Below are positions 7,304 through 16,720 of a stretch of 64,000 nt of DNA, piece by piece. The translations under genes were made by a program, and so were the position numbers. Source of the stretch: an uncultured Acidimicrobiales bacterium (GTDB lineage Bacteria > Actinomycetota > Acidimicrobiia > Acidimicrobiales > SZUA-35). The notes beneath the pieces are model-generated. The model had not been told where the DNA came from. It saw only the letters and a list, made by a program, of their open reading frames with translations, and searched no databases. Within the stretch, counting starts at the first letter, position 1. Each line of letters starts with the position of its first letter. The stretch covers positions 162,382-226,381 of the forward strand of contig CALAJV010000015.1 in the NCBI GenBank assembly GCA_937922805.1, written 5' to 3'.

Positions 7304-8662
7304 CTACTTGAGCGCGTCGATTATTAGATCGATATCTTCGACTGTGGTCTTCGGATTAACGAAACAGAACCGGAAAACTGGTTTGCCATCGTGTCGGGAT
7401 GGCACGACGAACGCAGTACCTGCTTGCATCATCGCCTCTGTCCACGCTTGATATTGAGCCGCATCCCAGCCGATTCGCTCGAACACTACGATGCTCAGCT
7501 GCGGTTCCCAAACCAGTGCTAGGTGCTCAGCCTCTTCTACTCGTGCGCCAGCCGCAGCGGCCAGGTCTAGTGTTACCTGAACTGCATCGGCGTAAGCGTC
7601 GGTCCCATGCGTGGCCAGCGAAAACCAAAACGGCAAACCGCGGGCCCGTCGAGTTAGGTGAATGGCAAAGTCGCTCGGATTCCAGTCCCCATAGGCGTCG
7701 AGGAACTCAAGATACCCGGCGTGTTGGGCATGGACAGCCCGAGCCTGATCTGGGTCGCGCCACAACAACGCACAACAGTCAAATGGGGCAAACAGCCACT
7801 TATGAGGATCGATGATCACTGAATCAGCAAACTCGATCCCATCAAAACTCGGCCGAGCGGACGGAGCGGCCAATCCCGCTCCCCCGTAGGCGGCGTCTAC
7901 ATGGAAAAACACATCACGATCTCGGCAGAGTTTTCCAATTGAAGCCAAGTCATCAATAACTCCGAGGTTCGTCGTGCCAGCAGTAGCGATCACGCCAGCC
8001 ACTCGATCACCGTGCTGGGCCAAAGCGGCGGCGACCAAAGGACCAGTCAATCGACGATCGGGGCCAGTCTCGACTTTGATAACGTCGGCGTCCATCACCG
8101 CTGCCGCTGATGGAACCGACGAATGAGCGGTGGCCGACACGATAAAGGCCCACCGATCCGGTCGGTCTTTTCCGGCATCAGCCAACTTCTTCTCGGCGGC
8201 GCCGCGAGCGGCTACTAAGGCTGACAGGTTGCCAATTGTTCCGCCCGGAACGAAAACCCCGCCGCTAGATTTTGGCATCCCACAAAGGTCGGTCAGCCAT
8301 CGCAACGCCTCATTCTCTGCGTGTACAGCGCCTGCGCCCTCTATCCAAGAACCGCCGTAAATCGAAAAGGCACCGACAACAAGGTCGAATAGAACTGCCG
8401 CTTCGGTAGGGGCCGCTGGGACAAACGATAAGTAGCGGGTGTAGTCCACCGACAAACACGCCGGGGCCAACACTTCAGAGAACAACCTAAGAGCCTGCTC
8501 ACCACCGATACCGGTAGAGGTAACGGTTGGCCCACAGATTTCGGTCAGCTCAGCTTCAGTCCGAGGGTGGTCGAGCGGGATCGGGTCAAGCCTGGTTCGC
8601 CACCTTGCGTACGACACGATGTCATCAGCAAGCTTCTCGGTTTCGGCGGTGTATTCGTGCAT
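7304..8662 (-). CDS. PLP-dependent group II amino-acid decarboxylase
   Basis: The 452-residue product is a fold-type I PLP decarboxylase of the glutamate/aromatic amino acid decarboxylase group. H180 (SATAH) would stack on PLP, HVDAAYGG (H253, D255) binds the pyridine nitrogen, and K287 in DPHKWLF is the Schiff-base lysine. The length fits the group. Products of the group are amines such as tyramine, tryptamine, GABA or beta-alanine; the substrate cannot be read from sequence. It starts 22 bp after the PotD-like gene stop and is probably the third gene of the operon that begins with the membrane sensor. A role in making or consuming an amine sensed by that operon is an inference. Confidence 0.85.
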   Translation of the reverse strand: MHEYTAETEKLADDIVSYARWRTRLDPIPLDHPRTEAELTEICGPTVTSTGIGGEQALRLFSEVLAPACLSVDYTRYLSFVPAAPTEAAVLFDLVVGAFSIYGGSWIEGAGAVHAENEALRWLTDLCGMPKSSGGVFVPGGTIGNLSALVAARGAAEKKLADAGKDRPDRWAFIVSATAHSSVPSAAAVMDADVIKVETGPDRRLTGPLVAAALAQHGDRVAGVIATAGTTNLGVIDDLASIGKLCRDRDVFFHVDAAYGGAGLAAPSARPSFDGIEFADSVIIDPHKWLFAPFDCCALLWRDPDQARAVHAQHAGYLEFLDAYGDWNPSDFAIHLTRRARGLPFWFSLATHGTDAYADAVQVTLDLAAAAGARVEEAEHLALVWEPQLSIVVFERIGWDAAQYQAWTEAMMQAGTAFVVPSRHDGKPVFRFCFVNPKTTVEDIDLIIDALK

Positions 8663-8684
8663 CGATTCTATTCCACTCGTGTCG

Positions 8685-9884
8685 TTACTCTTCGGGGAAA
8701 AGCGGTTCGATCAAGGCCGAGAACTCGGCATCAAGGTCGGTTTCCTCTTGCAGCGATAGTCCGCCCCAAGTGAACAGCCGGGAGCGATTCGACTCATCGG
8801 GAAACAGGAGCGGATCATTGGCTAGATCGGAGAGTCCTTGTGATCTCAGCTCGTCTTGGACGCCCAAGACCGGCGAGATGTATCCAACGAACGCAGTTAT
8901 TCTCGCTGCGTTGACCGGGTCGTACACGTAGTTCATAAACCGTCCGGCAGCGCTAACGTTGCGCGAACCTTTCGGAATGACCATTGTGTCAAACCACTGG
9001 ACTGCACCTTCATCAGGAATCAAGAATTTGAGATCGGGGCGACTCCCAAGCAACAACGCAGTGTCGCCTGACCACGCCATCGCGGCTGCCAACTCGCCGC
9101 TACTCAACCGATCAGCGAAGTCTTCGTAGGTTGCGGTCGTTATTTGGCCCGAACCAACCGCATCAACCAATCGTTCAAGACCAGCCTGCGCCGTTGACAG
9201 CGTTGGCCGAGACGGGTCATCGCCGTTGGCCAACATTGCCAGGCCAACCGCCTCTCTCATCTCTCCAATTATCCCAACTCGACCGGCGAATGCTGGATCA
9301 AACAGATCTTGAACCGAATTCAACTCCCGTTCGGTTAGTGCCGGATCGTAGGCAATTCCTGTGATCCCGGCTTGCCACGGCATTTGAAATCGTGACCCAC
9401 GATCCCAAGCGTTCGTCATGTAGGCCGAGTCGAGATTGGCATGATTCGGAATCAGCTCGATGGGAAGCGGCTCGGCATTGCCGCCGGCGATCATCTCGGC
9501 CGCCCGCCAGTTGGTTGGGACAACGATGTCGTACAGCGGAGGCGACTGGTTAATCGCGTTGTCAACGATCAGCTGAAATCCATCAATGTTGTCAGCGTAT
9601 TCGGCGACGTATTCGACGTCGATACCGAGCGACGCACGAAGATCTTCGATAGTGCTCCCAGATCCATTCGATGGCTCATCGATATAGTCGGGCCAGTTCA
9701 ACATGGTTAGCTGGTTTGAACCGCCAAGATCATACGATGCTGGTGACCCTGCCGACGTGCCACAGCTGGCCAGGCCAACGGCACCGAGGCCCAGCAAAAA
9801 AGTTCGACGACTAACCGGGCTAAGCGCCTGATCGATCGACAGCGAGCTTGCCGCCGCTGACTTCGATTTCCTAGATCGACTCAC
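8685..9884 (-). CDS. Polyamine-type (PotD-like) substrate-binding lipoprotein, Tat-exported
   Basis: The 399-residue product resembles spermidine/putrescine-binding proteins: LTMLNWPDYIDE near the start of the mature chain, YDIVVPTNWRAAEMI, FQMPWQAGITGIAYDP and a conserved C-terminal QWFDTMVIPKGS. The N terminus has a twin-arginine motif (SRRTFLLGLG) and ends in a lipobox-like LASCG, so it is probably a Tat-exported lipoprotein. The start is GTG 9884, preceded by GGGGAG and overlapping the upstream stop by 4 bp (GTGA), which implies translational coupling. No PotA, PotB or PotC genes are nearby, so the protein may act as a ligand sensor for the coupled membrane protein rather than in transport. 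Confidence 0.82.
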   Translation of the reverse strand: MSRSRKSKSAAASSLSIDQALSPVSRRTFLLGLGAVGLASCGTSAGSPASYDLGGSNQLTMLNWPDYIDEPSNGSGSTIEDLRASLGIDVEYVAEYADNIDGFQLIVDNAINQSPPLYDIVVPTNWRAAEMIAGGNAEPLPIELIPNHANLDSAYMTNAWDRGSRFQMPWQAGITGIAYDPALTERELNSVQDLFDPAFAGRVGIIGEMREAVGLAMLANGDDPSRPTLSTAQAGLERLVDAVGSGQITTATYEDFADRLSSGELAAAMAWSGDTALLLGSRPDLKFLIPDEGAVQWFDTMVIPKGSRNVSAAGRFMNYVYDPVNAARITAFVGYISPVLGVQDELRSQGLSDLANDPLLFPDESNRSRLFTWGGLSLQEETDLDAEFSALIEPLFPEE

Positions 9885-11224
9885 TGATACTCCCCTAGCC
9901 GTCGTTGAACTCCCAAGATCGTGCCCAGCGCGGCCAGAATGGGCAGTATGATCGTGGCGAAGGGAACGAACCAAAGTGAATCAGAAGCGGCAGCTACGCC
10001 AGAGTTGAACTGAGCTCGGTTGTCGGACAACACACTTTCTATCGCTGTGTTCAGTCCGTTGAAGTTAGAAAGACCTTCTCCTTCGAACAGCTCAATTGCA
10101 GCGGCTTGATTCGACCCTGACGATGCTGCGATAGACTCAACCGACGTTCGGTATCGACTCAACCTTGCTTCCAGCAAGTCGACGGCTGCAACTTCACGAT
10201 CGGACTCGTCGAGCACCGCTCGGTTTCTGATCCGAGCCACGTCCTCATCGATCTGGAGTAGCGCCTCTGCGGTTTCAGCTCGACCGTTGCCGAGAAGCCC
10301 GATGCCTAGATCGGACTGCAGGTCAAACACTGAAGACTGAAGATTCGATGTAGCGACAATCGAGTCGTAGCCGCCCGACTCAGCGTTTGAGAGCGCAACC
10401 TGACGAACGAGTAGTCCTCGGCCCAACACGATAATCGTCGCAAGTAATGCGACCGTGCCTAAGAGTAAGAACAAGTTGAAGATCCGCCTACTTCGGTTGG
10501 CCATACCTACCTGCAGCAGCACCAGCATCAACAATGCAAGCAAACCAACGAGAACTGCAGCGATACCGAGATAATTACCTTCGGTTGAATCGCGGGCGAA
10601 TCCTTCTTGAGCCCGATCGGTCACGATGCTAAGCGAGGGCGCAATTTCAACTCGGTTCAGATCCAACGCGGCTTGCAGCGCTCGGTCAGCGTTGTCCTGG
10701 CCGACTTGGCTTCTAACTCGGGCCGTCTCAACTTGACCGCTGTAGTCAACAAGGCCGACTGCGACATTCTGCAGTTCAGCGTGCGATTCCTCATCGGCTC
10801 CGATTAGGCTGGCCACCTGCTCGGTTTGGCGCGATGACCGACTGAGAGCGGCCGAGTATAAGTTTCGAAGGCCGCGATCTTCGACCCCAGTTTGACCGGA
10901 CAGAAACACTGCGGTCGCTGCTGCGTCCGCCTCGGCGACGCTTGAAGATAAGTCTTGCACCGCTATTAGCGATGGTGCGGTACTATTTTCCAGCCGCTGA
11001 GATGCTGATCTCGTGACCAAGGCTGCGGCCGTCGCCACTGCGGCGAAAACCAAGGTCAACACCACAGTGATGACTGCCATTGTTCGATACCAACTTGGAG
11101 TGGTCCGACCATCGGCAACAACGTTGCGCTGATCCGGCGCCGGCCCAAACGGCGATTGAGTTTGCGAGCCAACAACTGCGTTTGACGTTGGCGCAACAGG
11201 TGGCGGAGCGGTGGGCGTTGCCAT
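9881..11224 (-). CDS. GlnX-like four-helix-bundle membrane sensor
   Basis: The 447-residue protein has a Pro-rich cytoplasmic N terminus, a membrane segment at about residues 48-70, a helical extracytoplasmic domain of about 150 residues, two adjacent membrane helices, a second helical extracytoplasmic domain of about 150 residues and a last membrane helix near the C terminus. The duplicated helical domains look like the four-helix-bundle ligand-binding modules of chemoreceptor-type sensors. The arrangement recalls mycobacterial GlnX, which works with the binding protein GlnH. There is no kinase, HAMP or methyl-accepting domain. ATG 11224 is chosen because GGGAG lies 6 nt upstream. It is the first gene of a three-gene operon. 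Confidence 0.65.
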   Translation of the reverse strand: MATPTAPPPVAPTSNAVVGSQTQSPFGPAPDQRNVVADGRTTPSWYRTMAVITVVLTLVFAAVATAAALVTRSASQRLENSTAPSLIAVQDLSSSVAEADAAATAVFLSGQTGVEDRGLRNLYSAALSRSSRQTEQVASLIGADEESHAELQNVAVGLVDYSGQVETARVRSQVGQDNADRALQAALDLNRVEIAPSLSIVTDRAQEGFARDSTEGNYLGIAAVLVGLLALLMLVLLQVGMANRSRRIFNLFLLLGTVALLATIIVLGRGLLVRQVALSNAESGGYDSIVATSNLQSSVFDLQSDLGIGLLGNGRAETAEALLQIDEDVARIRNRAVLDESDREVAAVDLLEARLSRYRTSVESIAASSGSNQAAAIELFEGEGLSNFNGLNTAIESVLSDNRAQFNSGVAAASDSLWFVPFATIILPILAALGTILGVQRRLGEYQ

Positions 11225-11558
11225 TATGCTCCCGCCTGCCGATAACACTCAACGAGAGAGTTCCCAATCATTACTGTTTTGGCCACTCAGGTATCTTAGT
11301 GATAGATGAGCATGAATTGGACGCGTTGAGGGGACCTGGCTCGCTCAAGCCCACGGCGGAATTGGATCACGAGCCGGGATTGGCTCGGTAGGAACGAAAT
11401 AGGTACATGGCTCCAGATAGTGACAGTATGGATAAGGACTCGGTGCAACGCAGCCGAAGCAGAAACCGAAGCACGACCAGCCCACAGACGGTCGAGCCTC
11501 AAACCCAAATAGTGATATCCGAATAGTGACACCTGAGAAAGACAACAAGGACTAACCC
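11225..11558. other. Divergent intergenic region with ATAGTGAYA repeats
   Basis: This 334-bp gap separates the sensor operon (left) from the acyl-CoA dehydrogenase gene (right) and must hold both promoters. ATAGTGAYA occurs at 11417-11425, 11509-11517 and 11523-11531. The last two copies are 14 bp apart and lie 28-50 bp before the dehydrogenase start, which would suit a regulator binding to direct repeats. No credible gene was seen. Confidence 0.4.
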
Positions 11559-12827
11559 ATGCCAGTGAACCCGCTAAACACCGACGACTTCGGCGGCGAA
11601 CTCCATCAGCTCGCCATGTCTGATTCTGCCCGCCCATTTCTCGAAAAGGTCCGGACCTTTATCGCTGAAGAGGTTGAGCCAATGTCAGTCGAGTTCCACA
11701 AGCTCGAAGAGAATAAAACGGACCGCTGGAGCTACGCACCAGGGCAACTTGAGCTGTTGGAAGAATCAAAGTCGAAGGCCAAAGCGAACGGTCTCTGGAA
11801 TTTCTTCCTCCCTGATTCCGAAGTTGGAGGCCTGTCTAACCTTGACTACGCCTACATAGCGGCCGAGCTCGGCAAAAACCGTTTGGCCTCCGAGAGCCTC
11901 AACTGTTCGGCTCCCGATACCGGCAATATGGAAGTCCTCGAACGAGTCGGCACGCCGGAACAGAAAAAGGAGTGGCTCGAACCTCTTCTTGCCGGAGAGA
12001 TTCGATCGGCCTTCGCTATGACCGAACCAGCTTTGCCGTCGTCGGACGCTAAGAACGTGTCGATGTCGGCGGTAGCCGACGGTGAAGAGTACGTTCTGAA
12101 CGGCGAGAAGTACTACATCTCGGGAGCTGGCGACCCTCGGTGCAAGATCATGATCACCATGGTCAAAACCAACCCAGACGCTGCGCCTCATCAGCAACAA
12201 TCCCAGATTCTGGTTCCGATCGACACTCCCGGGGTCGACATTCTCGGGCCGATGCATGTGTTCGGACGAGATGACGCACCCCATGGTCATATGCATATTC
12301 GTTTCACTGACGTTCGGGTACCAAAGTCGAACTTGTTATTGGGAGAAGGTCGCGGGTTCGAAATTTCACAGTTACGACTCGGGCCTGGCCGAATTCACCA
12401 TTGCATGCGGTCAATTGGGGCGGCGGAAAAGGCGCTGCAGTTGATGGTTGAGCGTGGTTTGAACCGTGAAGCCTTCGGCAAGCCATTGGTTGCTCTCGGT
12501 GGAAACACCGAGATTATTGCTCGAGCTCGAATTGAAATCGAGGCAATGCGCCTCATGGTTCTCAAAGCAGCCAAGGCTATGGACTTGATGGGCAACGCCG
12601 AAGCAAGAGTATGGGTGAGCGCGGTGAAAGCCATGGTGCCAGAGCGGACCTGCAAGATCATCGATCAAGCCATCCAGATGCATGGGGCGACCGGTGTCTC
12701 GCAGTGGACTCCCCTGGCAGAAATGTACACCTCGCAGCGAACCCTCCGACTAGCCGACGGCCCAGACGAGGTGCACCACATGGTCGTTGGTCGCGCTGAG
12801 ATTGCCCGATACTCGGCGAACAGGTAG
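11559..12827 (+). CDS. Acyl-CoA dehydrogenase
   Basis: The 422-residue product is a full-length acyl-CoA dehydrogenase of the ACAD10/11-like branch. It shows FAMTEPALPSSDAKN (FAD/substrate contact), a beta-domain DGEEYVLNGEKYYISGAGD, FTDVRVPKSNLLLGEGRGF, REAFGKPLVALGGN and the C-terminal QMHGATGVSQWTPLAEMY and RLADGPDEVH motifs. Family members oxidise acyl-CoA and pass electrons to electron-transfer flavoprotein; an etfAB pair is present at 29.2-31.0 kb. The start is supported by AAGGA 8 nt upstream. It appears monocistronic. Confidence 0.93.
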   Translation: MPVNPLNTDDFGGELHQLAMSDSARPFLEKVRTFIAEEVEPMSVEFHKLEENKTDRWSYAPGQLELLEESKSKAKANGLWNFFLPDSEVGGLSNLDYAYIAAELGKNRLASESLNCSAPDTGNMEVLERVGTPEQKKEWLEPLLAGEIRSAFAMTEPALPSSDAKNVSMSAVADGEEYVLNGEKYYISGAGDPRCKIMITMVKTNPDAAPHQQQSQILVPIDTPGVDILGPMHVFGRDDAPHGHMHIRFTDVRVPKSNLLLGEGRGFEISQLRLGPGRIHHCMRSIGAAEKALQLMVERGLNREAFGKPLVALGGNTEIIARARIEIEAMRLMVLKAAKAMDLMGNAEARVWVSAVKAMVPERTCKIIDQAIQMHGATGVSQWTPLAEMYTSQRTLRLADGPDEVHHMVVGRAEIARYSANR

Positions 12828-13650
12828 AACCATCGCTCGATTCGCCCAAGCTGAAGCCTGTGTATTGCTAGTGGAAAACCAGTGGACAATCGCAGAGAAT
12901 CTGGGGACGTGGGAGAAATCCTGCGGACAACCCTGGGGATTTCGCGAAAGCTCTTGACCAGTGGCAACCAGTCAAACAGGATATGGATAGTTGGTTGATC
13001 GAAGCATGGGATCTGCAAAGGAACTCGGCACGGCTCGAAGGGAAACCGGAAAGCCAAACTGAATGATCTGAAGTAGTGAAACTGCAGAGCGATACTAATT
13101 AGGAAGAAATTCACCGGTCCGCAGAAGCTAGGACAACGAAAGTTTGATGGGCAGAAGCAAGACCACGTCTCCACCGGTGCAAGCCATTGGGAACGGTCGC
13201 CAGAATGTTGTGGCCAAAATCCAAACAGTTTGATCGCAGAACTAGTTTCGGCGTTCCAACCGTGAGGATCACTACGTCAGGCGAGTGGACGAGATGTCGG
13301 AAACGATGTCAAGCCCACAAAGCGAACTGCCCGCCAGACCATTTCGGCCGACGGGCAGTGAAGATATCGGTACGAACAGTACACCTGATCAGATCGATAT
13401 TGGTGGATTTCAAGCCAATCTGACGTCGCCTCCAGTCGAATGCGTAAGCAAACGGCCGGGGGCGACGACGCTTTTTGCCACAATCTAGAGAAACGTTGTT
13501 TTCTCATCGGTCCTCTCCCATTGCAAGAGGTATCCTAGATCTAATGGTGGTTAGGGCTCATTTCAGCGGGCTAACGCTCACTCGACGACGTTTTTTGCCA
13601 TGCCCTGGTGCAGCAGCAAGTCTTGGACTCCTCATCGAGGGCCGCCTACC
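12828..13650. other. Non-coding region with DnaA-box-like words and a direct repeat
   Basis: No convincing gene was seen in about 820 bp; the open frames here lack credible starts and composition. Words close to the actinobacterial DnaA box TTGTCCACA occur on the minus strand as TTGTCCACT (around 12882-12890) and TTGTCCGCA (around 12922-12930), with GTGGAAAAC at 12871-12879. Further on, CGACGACGYTTTTTGCCA appears at 13463-13480 and 13583-13600, exactly 120 bp apart with one mismatch. dnaA, dnaN and parAB are not in the window, so an origin is not claimed. Confidence 0.35.
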
Positions 13651-15909
13651 GTGACTTGGACGACCGAGAACGATCCTCCTCCTCCCCGTCCGGTACCAGG
13701 CAGCCCTGCGACTGGACCTACGACCGATGACGCTGATCAAAAGACACCTGATGACACCGTCGACGCGGAATCAACCCTGCTCATCGCTGGAAGCGACCCT
13801 GACGACACCGAGACTAATCTCTTTCCTGACGGCGGCGACGCAATCGAACAAGATCTCGACAGCGACATAGAAGCTATAGATTCATTGGTCGACGATGCCG
13901 AAGGTGGCGATAGTAATCTGGTCGCCGACAAACCGAGCGGTTTAGACCAAGACGGCCCACTCGACCCTTCGGTATTCGATGGTCTCTTCGATGACCTAGC
14001 GACAGACTCTGAGACTGATGAAGACGCAGCGGCATTCGATCAAGCCGAGGACGATTCAAACGCAAATGTCGATCGCTCCGAAGTCGCACCGACAACCACT
14101 GAACAACACGTCTACGAAGCGCAAACAAGCGGTCAACAACCGAGCGACACCCAAAGCAGCGAAGCGCCAACAAGCGGTCAACAACCGAGCGACACCCAAA
14201 GCAGCGAAACTGACCTGAGTCAACAAAACTCTTCGCTAGATTCATTCGACACCGACCGGGTCGATCCGGGTGCGCCCTCTCAAGATCCGGCCGAGGCGCC
14301 ACTTCGAAGCAACGACCGCTGGACGATGCCGTCACCGGCACCGACAGAAGCACTACAGACTCCTCGCGTCGACGTATCCCCGATCAACGACAGAACTGGT
14401 GCTGCAACCCCGGTATCACCGAACGAAGCTGCCCCACTACCGCAGTCAGGCCTCTTCTCCCCGGACGTCCATCCGGGGGTTGAACCACCGGCTCGATTCC
14501 AGCCGGCTGGTGAGGTCGAACCACCTACGCGATTCGATCCTGCCGACGAGGTTGAACTACCAACGGTTCAGTCCCAGGCTGAACCGAATCAGCCAGTCAG
14601 CTTCGAAGATCATCGCAAACCCAGTCCGGACCTAAGACCTCAAGCACCGCGGCCGCCATCAACTTCATCGCGGCGCAACACGAACTGGATCGGTATAGCA
14701 GCTGCCATTGCCTTAGGCTCCGCACTCGGTCTGGTCGGCACCTTCTTGCTGAGCAGCCTGCGTGACTCCCCTGAAGACGCAGCTAGTTCTGAAACCCAAC
14801 CGGAGAACGCACCCGATGAAACAACGACTGACGATGCAGGCTTAGCCGAATCAGAAACAACAGTTGGCCAAGAACGAGACGTCCAAGGCGATTCTGTGGC
14901 GACGACATTCGGAGCCGACGCCATACAGTTTTCTGCCGGAACCTCGGATCTAGCCGATCAAGATCTGGCAACGCTCGACCGATTGGCGGAGATCCTAGCG
15001 GCCAGTCCTGAAACGACAGCGACGATCTCGGTCCGCTCCTACTCGGCCGAAACCTCGGCCGCTAACTACGATCTAAGCCTTGCCCAGTCCGGGGCAATCA
15101 CCAACTACTTGACTGGTGCGGGGGTTAGCGAAGAACAGTTCAGTGTAGTACCGCGGGGCTCGGCACCGTTTCGACCTAGCCAGCCGGTCGACGGTTTCGT
15201 CGTTGTCAACCCCGGTATTGGGCAATCCGATTTCAAAGCACGACTTGGCGTGATCAACCCATTCGCAGTCGGGCTCGAACCCGGCACGTCAAGCCTTCGG
15301 CCGGCCAGCGTGGCCGCGCTTGATCAAGTTGGCGAAGCTATGACCGCTATCGAGTCCGCCCGTTTGACGCTCGCTGCTTACTCGTTCTCTGAGAGTAGCG
15401 CTGAGACAAACAAAGCGCGAGCCTCTCAAGCCGCCCAAGTTGCATCTCAGTATCTGCAACAGAATCATGGGATTGCCCCCGGACGAATTTCCACTATCGC
15501 CCCTGGCATAGCCGAGTATCAAATTGACTCAGCGTGGAGCAACCACGTCGAAATCAAAATCGAAGACGGGTCGACACCGGCATTCGACATCGCTTCCTTG
15601 GATGCGTCATCGCTCACATTTGAATCCAATAGCGAACGCATAACTGCTGAAGGTCAGGCCGTGCTAGATCAGATCGCAGCCGTCCTCGCCTCGTCAGGGG
15701 CCACCCTCGTAGTCGAGGTCTTTGCTTTCTCTGCTGCCGACAGTCAGGCCAACGATCAGTTGAGCAAGGCCCAAGCCAACAGCATCAACAGTTACCTGAC
15801 TGCTAAAGGTGTTTCTGAGCTCCAAATTAGAACCTTCGGTGGAGGCGCGGCCAAACAGTTTGAAGTCGTCGAGACACCAACAACTGTTGTACTTTCGGTG
15901 GTTGACTGA
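13651..15909 (+). CDS. Membrane-anchored protein with three OmpA-like repeats
   Basis: The 752-residue product has an acidic, Pro/Asp/Gln-rich N-terminal region of about 340 residues, probably disordered and cytoplasmic. A single membrane helix follows at about 345-370 (IGIAAAIALGSALGLVG), then three divergent OmpA-like modules at about 419-505, 533-620 and 637-743. Each module has a strand with F.AG.S.L or F.S.S.., an ALDQ-type helix and a final SYLTAKGVSELQIRTFGGG-like segment. OmpA-like domains often bind peptidoglycan. Two 45-bp tandem units (14116-14205) encode repeated SGQQPSDTQSSE. GTG 13651 is a proposed start; the open frame extends to 13600. No neighbour explains its role. Confidence 0.65.
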   Translation: MTWTTENDPPPPRPVPGSPATGPTTDDADQKTPDDTVDAESTLLIAGSDPDDTETNLFPDGGDAIEQDLDSDIEAIDSLVDDAEGGDSNLVADKPSGLDQDGPLDPSVFDGLFDDLATDSETDEDAAAFDQAEDDSNANVDRSEVAPTTTEQHVYEAQTSGQQPSDTQSSEAPTSGQQPSDTQSSETDLSQQNSSLDSFDTDRVDPGAPSQDPAEAPLRSNDRWTMPSPAPTEALQTPRVDVSPINDRTGAATPVSPNEAAPLPQSGLFSPDVHPGVEPPARFQPAGEVEPPTRFDPADEVELPTVQSQAEPNQPVSFEDHRKPSPDLRPQAPRPPSTSSRRNTNWIGIAAAIALGSALGLVGTFLLSSLRDSPEDAASSETQPENAPDETTTDDAGLAESETTVGQERDVQGDSVATTFGADAIQFSAGTSDLADQDLATLDRLAEILAASPETTATISVRSYSAETSAANYDLSLAQSGAITNYLTGAGVSEEQFSVVPRGSAPFRPSQPVDGFVVVNPGIGQSDFKARLGVINPFAVGLEPGTSSLRPASVAALDQVGEAMTAIESARLTLAAYSFSESSAETNKARASQAAQVASQYLQQNHGIAPGRISTIAPGIAEYQIDSAWSNHVEIKIEDGSTPAFDIASLDASSLTFESNSERITAEGQAVLDQIAAVLASSGATLVVEVFAFSAADSQANDQLSKAQANSINSYLTAKGVSELQIRTFGGGAAKQFEVVETPTTVVLSVVD
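14116..14205 (+). repeat. Two 45-bp tandem coding repeats
   Basis: Units at 14116-14160 and 14161-14205 are nearly identical and encode two 15-residue copies of SGQQPSDTQSSE plus flanking residues in the disordered part of the OmpA-like protein. Confidence 0.8.
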
Positions 15910-15940
15910 TCGCCGCGACCAACGCAACCCATCGGCAACG

Positions 15941-16720
15941 CTAGATCATTTCCGGGTTGGCGGCCGCAGTTCCAAACCTACCAATCAAGTAGTGAGCTGC
16001 CCGCAGAGTCGTATCAGCCAGAAATCCGATCAAACCAACCAGATACATGCCGACCACGATCACGTCTGATCGGGCTTGAGCTTGCCAAATCAAGGCACCA
16101 AGTCCCGAGGATGCTACTAACGTTTCAACCGCTATCACCGATCCCCACCCCAGAAGCAACGCGCTCCGCAAACCTAATGTCATCTCGAGGGCTAGGTCGT
16201 TTGGAAGACCGCGCTGCTGGCGGACGATAGCGTTAGCGGTCACATCGAGCATTGGCCACATAACTGCCAGTGCTGCAATAGTGATAATTGCCAGTTCGCC
16301 GGTACCAAACCAGATCAGAACCAACGGAGCGAAAGCCAACGCTGGAACCATTCTCAAGAACGACGAAATCGGATCGGTCACAGTTCGCGCAATTGGTGAG
16401 ACCGTCGAGAGACCGCCAAGGACTCCACCGACAACTAGCCCAACGCCACTCCCGGCCACCAATCGGAACACGCTCAAACCCGCGTGATTGAATAGCCCAG
16501 AACCGCCGAACCCGTCGGCTCTGACTTCGTTAAGCGCTGCCGCTACCTGAGTTTGTGTGGGGAGCGCTCGATCGCTGATCAGCCCATCGGGAAGTTTCAA
16601 CAAGAACCAGGCCAACGTGATAGCGATAAATGCGAAGGCGCATCCAACGATTCGACGCCAGAGCCAAATAGACGGCTCACCGAATTCGGCCAAGTGAACG
16701 GCGCGAACCTTGGGGTTCAT
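15941..16720 (-). CDS. ABC transporter permease (taurine/nitrate type), orphan
   Basis: The product (259 residues from ATG 16720) is a binding-protein-dependent inner-membrane permease of the SsuC/TauC/NrtB type. It has an N-terminal helix, GLSVFRLVAGSGVGLVVGGVLG, a central FLRMVPALAFAPLVLIWFG and an ALEMTLGLRSALLLGWGSVIAVETL stretch that holds the coupling-loop region. No ATPase or binding protein is adjacent, although a complete TauABC set lies at 47.6-50.7 kb. The substrate could be a sulfonate, nitrate, formate-related anion or a thiamine precursor. The start is uncertain: the frame is open to a TTG at 16819, and ATG 16753 is also possible. Confidence 0.78.
   Translation of the reverse strand: MNPKVRAVHLAEFGEPSIWLWRRIVGCAFAFIAITLAWFLLKLPDGLISDRALPTQTQVAAALNEVRADGFGGSGLFNHAGLSVFRLVAGSGVGLVVGGVLGGLSTVSPIARTVTDPISSFLRMVPALAFAPLVLIWFGTGELAIITIAALAVMWPMLDVTANAIVRQQRGLPNDLALEMTLGLRSALLLGWGSVIAVETLVASSGLGALIWQAQARSDVIVVGMYLVGLIGFLADTTLRAAHYLIGRFGTAAANPEMI

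Noticed and set aside
12665..13174. Minus-strand 169-residue frame overlapping the end of the acyl-CoA dehydrogenase gene
   Set aside because: It is largely antisense to a certain gene and has an improbable Phe/Cys/Arg-rich composition.
13558..13740. Minus-strand 60-residue Arg/Lys-rich frame as a small basic ribosomal-type protein
   Set aside because: It does not match L34 or other small ribosomal proteins and lies mostly antisense to the start of the OmpA-like gene.
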